Of a DNA stretch of 18,061 nucleotides, positions 15,344 to 18,061 are shown piece after piece. The stretch covers positions 1 to 18,061 of the forward strand of contig DCHQ01000004.1 in NCBI GenBank assembly GCA_002314855.1, read 5' to 3'. A model generated the notes under the pieces. That model ran no database searches, was not told the origin of the DNA, and was given only the letters and a program-made list of their open reading frames with translations. Position numbers and translations under genes: made by a program. Numbering within the stretch: position 1 is the first letter of the stretch; each line of letters starts with the position of its first letter. This DNA comes from Lachnospiraceae bacterium UBA1748 (lineage in GTDB: Bacteria > Bacillota > Clostridia > Lachnospirales > Lachnospiraceae).

Positions 15344-17485
15344 TTATTTACTAACACTAATATCAGAAACAGAAAATGCTGTTCCGCATCCATTTTCATC
15401 GCACATTCTAACTATAAATTCATTAATTCCTTTTCCAACCGGAGTAGAAATGTTAACTATTCCATTTTCATCAATTTCATATCGAGTGTCATTTATGTAC
15501 AAATATGAATAGTCAGTATCTGGTGAAATAGTCCAGGTCATATCTACATTTTCAACATTCTCTTTTGAAAATATTCTAAATTTACAGCTTTTATCTTCAG
15601 AATAATGCTTTGGTGAATCAGCAACCTCATCATTTTCACTATAACAATATCCAACCATTATCTGCATCAATTCATCATCATTAATATACTCACGCATTGT
15701 TCGCGTACGAACTATTTCTACATCATCAGGCATATCATCTAATTGATAGTAGGATTTATCCTTCATAATACATCCTAATAAATCAGCACTTGGATCGCAA
15801 ACCCAGAGATTATCATTTTTACAATACAATTTCAAAAACTGCACATTGATATTTGATGTCTGAACAATAAACAAGTTCAGATTCTCAGTATCCCTATACT
15901 TATCATACAATTCATCCCATTCCTCTGAAATCATATTTTTTCGATTATTTATATTTACAGTGGAAATTGTATTTCTTCCTGTCATAAATACTTGGGCACC
16001 AAAAACAACTACCAGAAAGCAAGTTATCGCTCTGCCCCAGATTACACTATACTTGTCACTAGTATTTACGCCAATTATATCTTTCCTTACACACTTTGCC
16101 ATACAAAAAAGACCTATTGGTATTATTGGCATACAAAACAGAAGCATTTTATAGTACATATAGATTTCAGTGTTCTTTGCCATAAAGAAATATAATGGAA
16201 ACGCTAAAATAATTAACAAATCTATATGTTCAACAGACCTATTGTTTATAATATATAGAATTACGCCCACAAAACCAGCAAAAAATAGCATAATAAAAAC
16301 AAATGCGAGCAATCTATAAATAGTCTCATTAGTTATTATTTCCATATCCCAGCCAAACATTGCGAGTGAGATACCTTTACTGTTCAATGCAAATGCTGAA
16401 TATAACTCATCAAGAGCATTTGCACTATTAACTCGTGACAATGTTAACTCTCTTCTCAACTGCCCCCATAGCTGAATATTAATTCCAAATCCCGCTAAAA
16501 ATGTTAATATGCAATATAAACAATGCTTAATTCTGAGTTTCTTTTGGCATAATACTAAAACAACAATAACTGCGGTTATTCCTATCAACAAAAAGTCAAC
16601 TTCAGTAAATACCGTAGATTCGTATCCAAACAGTAATGCTAATGCTGCTATTTTAGCAGTTGAGGCCCTATCAAATATGCAATGATAAAAAAAGCTTCCC
16701 CACATAAGTGCAATACCAACTGATAATGAAAAGCCCAAAAAACAATCCTGGTTAGCAAATCCTATTGCAGGACTACATCCAATTACAATTGCTAGTAACA
16801 ATCTCTTTTTTTCATCACTGACAATATTCCTAAGCACCCATAATGAACAAGAAAACAAGAGAATATGACTAAGAATAATATCCCAGCCAAGCACATCAGC
16901 TGCATTATCCGACATAGAAACCACTGTTGCAAACGCATTCATTGTGGTAAGTGAAAACCTATGAAGTCTGGTTAATTCACCATTTATCAATTGATATGCC
17001 ATACTCATATATGCAGTATTCGGTCTATACTCATCTATTTCGTAAGATATAGGTATATCAATTTTGTCTTGTGCCCCAGATGCATAGAATGTAAGATCCC
17101 ACCATGCTCCGGCTTTGTAATGATCTGCCCCTTTAATAAAGTATCCCAATCCTGTCACCACTATAACAATTAGTAACGCAAACCAGAACATTTTACATGA
17201 ACCTGAAAATTGTCTTCTATTCTTAACAATATATATTATGCCAATTACCAGTAATAATGCTGTTATCAGAAAAGCCGATTTCTTAACAATAACATTGGAC
17301 ATAGTTACTATTCTTAAAATTGCCGACAATACACCTAATCCAATTGGAATAGTCATTCCCCATACTGTAACTTCGCTTTCTCTTCCTTCCTCTAAATCTT
17401 TTCTAAATGCTATTCTTGTCAGTGGTATACCAGCAATGACAATTACTGACAACATAATAAACACAATTAATATAGATTTAATCAT
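15344..17485 (-). CDS. Polytopic membrane protein, probable GT-C-type glycosyltransferase partner of GtrB (713 aa)
   Basis: Residues 1-505 hold about 13-14 hydrophobic helices (for example 4-26, 41-62, 69-87, 99-117, 226-246, 298-313, 391-412, 446-464, 482-501). A long non-membrane loop lies at about 118-200 and contains many acidic and aromatic residues (AWWDLTFYASG, YEIDEYRPN). The last 210 residues are soluble, and the final 70 or so (YEIDENG, GINEFIVRMCDENGCGT) resemble a bacterial Ig-like beta domain. The gene starts 8 bases inside the end of the GtrB-like gene (ATGATTAA shared), so the two are translationally coupled. In known gtr systems GtrB makes an undecaprenyl-phosphate sugar and a multi-helix partner transfers it to a glycan outside the cell. 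That role is inferred here from layout and context, not from a recognised active site. A polymerase or flippase-like function is an alternative. Confidence 0.8.
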   Translation of the reverse strand: MIKSILIVFIMLSVIVIAGIPLTRIAFRKDLEEGRESEVTVWGMTIPIGLGVLSAILRIVTMSNVIVKKSAFLITALLLVIGIIYIVKNRRQFSGSCKMFWFALLIVIVVTGLGYFIKGADHYKAGAWWDLTFYASGAQDKIDIPISYEIDEYRPNTAYMSMAYQLINGELTRLHRFSLTTMNAFATVVSMSDNAADVLGWDIILSHILLFSCSLWVLRNIVSDEKKRLLLAIVIGCSPAIGFANQDCFLGFSLSVGIALMWGSFFYHCIFDRASTAKIAALALLFGYESTVFTEVDFLLIGITAVIVVLVLCQKKLRIKHCLYCILTFLAGFGINIQLWGQLRRELTLSRVNSANALDELYSAFALNSKGISLAMFGWDMEIITNETIYRLLAFVFIMLFFAGFVGVILYIINNRSVEHIDLLIILAFPLYFFMAKNTEIYMYYKMLLFCMPIIPIGLFCMAKCVRKDIIGVNTSDKYSVIWGRAITCFLVVVFGAQVFMTGRNTISTVNINNRKNMISEEWDELYDKYRDTENLNLFIVQTSNINVQFLKLYCKNDNLWVCDPSADLLGCIMKDKSYYQLDDMPDDVEIVRTRTMREYINDDELMQIMVGYCYSENDEVADSPKHYSEDKSCKFRIFSKENVENVDMTWTISPDTDYSYLYINDTRYEIDENGIVNISTPVGKGINEFIVRMCDENGCGTAFSVSDISVSK

Positions 17486-18061
17486 TCTTCTCAGTCTTTC
17501 CTTCCTGCATTATCTCAGACTTTTCTTCCCACGTTCTATCGCTAATGATATATCTCGGTCTGGCTTTTACTTCTAAGTATGTTTTTCCTATGTATTCTCC
17601 TAGTATTCCTAGACACAGAAGTTGAACCCCGCCCATAAAACATACAATACATATAGTACTAGCCCAGCCATCCACTGTACTACCTAAAAATCGTGCTACA
17701 ATTGCCCATACTAATCCAATAAAACTTAATATTGATACTAAAAAACCAAAACCTGTAATAATTCTAATAGGTTTTATACTAAGACTTGTTACCCCATCAA
17801 AAGCTAACGCAAGCATTTTTGATAATGGATAATGTGATTTTCCTGCCATCCTTTCATGTCTATCATAGTATACACAAGTGCTCTTAAAGCCTACCAAAGG
17901 AATTAATCCACGCAAAAACAGATTGACCTCTTTAAAATTAGCGAACTCTTTTAACACTCTTGAAGAAACCAGTCTGTAATCAGCATGGTTAAATACAACC
18001 TCCGCTCCCATAATCGACAGTAGTTTATAATAACTCTCAGCAGTAAATCTTTTAAAAAATG
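17478..18061 (-). CDS. GtrB/DPM1-like polyprenyl-phosphate glycosyltransferase, C-terminal part (5' end beyond window)
   Basis: This is the last ~194 residues of a GT2-family enzyme that moves a sugar from a nucleotide donor onto undecaprenyl phosphate on the cytoplasmic face. The visible sequence begins RFTAESYYKLLS, then HADYRLVSSRVL (equivalent to the family's DFRL region), FLRGLIPLVGF, YDRHERMAGKSHYPLSKM (family ReeRfaGeSKYplrKl) and AFDGVTSLSIKPIR. Two membrane helices follow (about 60 and 100 residues before the end), then the ILGEYIGKTYLEVKARPRYII ending typical of the GtrB subgroup. The frame stays open from the ATG at 18011 to the window edge with family-like residues (FFKRFTAESYY), so that ATG is internal and the true start lies outside. 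The stop overlaps the start of the next gene. Confidence 0.94.
   Translation of the reverse strand, partial: FFKRFTAESYYKLLSIMGAEVVFNHADYRLVSSRVLKEFANFKEVNLFLRGLIPLVGFKSTCVYYDRHERMAGKSHYPLSKMLALAFDGVTSLSIKPIRIITGFGFLVSILSFIGLVWAIVARFLGSTVDGWASTICIVCFMGGVQLLCLGILGEYIGKTYLEVKARPRYIISDRTWEEKSEIMQEGKTEKND

Noticed and set aside
17478..18011. Complete 177-residue glycosyltransferase starting at 18011
   Set aside because: The frame remains open to the window edge and encodes family-typical residues upstream of that ATG, so the gene is truncated by the window, not short.
1..18061. CRISPR array, tRNA, rRNA, insertion sequence or prophage genes
   Set aside because: No spaced identical repeats of CRISPR length, no tRNA-like cloverleaf, and no transposase, integrase or phage structural gene were seen on either strand.

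Overview
The window looks like a stretch of chromosome from a low-GC Gram-positive anaerobe, most likely a Lachnospiraceae member (Butyrivibrio, Pseudobutyrivibrio or Roseburia-like). The evidence is AT-rich DNA, strong AGGAGG-type ribosome binding sites, a CarB of clostridial character and a very large uncharacterised ORF. The family-level placement is an impression from style, not a database result.

Region 1 (1-271) is a short gap at the left edge. It holds a rho-independent terminator for the leftward giant gene, and what looks like the right half of a matching terminator for a rightward gene outside the window. Region 2 (272-11048) is a leftward block of four genes read from right to left: a GNAT acetyltransferase, a Nudix hydrolase, a second two-domain GNAT-like protein, and, only 13 bases further on, an 8.76-kb gene for a 2918-residue protein that matches no family I recognise. 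The last two probably form their own transcription unit, because a good sigma-A-type promoter lies just before the second GNAT gene. The giant protein has no visible signal peptide or membrane segment. It is highly charged and mainly helical, with very few cysteines, and it carries divergent internal repeats of about 195-200 residues in its C-terminal half. It is the best candidate here for undescribed biology.

Region 3 (11049-14751) is carB, the large subunit of carbamoyl-phosphate synthase, reading rightward from its own AT-rich promoter region. It has no adjacent carA and ends at a strong two-way terminator shared with the convergent gene that follows.

Region 4 (14752-18061) is leftward: a GtrB-type polyprenyl-phosphate glycosyltransferase cut by the right edge, a 713-residue polytopic membrane protein overlapping it by 8 bases (probably the partner that handles the lipid-linked sugar or surface glycan), and a small zinc-ribbon membrane protein. 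The first two look like a translationally coupled cell-surface glycosylation module, and its codon use seems more AT-rich than that of carB and the giant gene.
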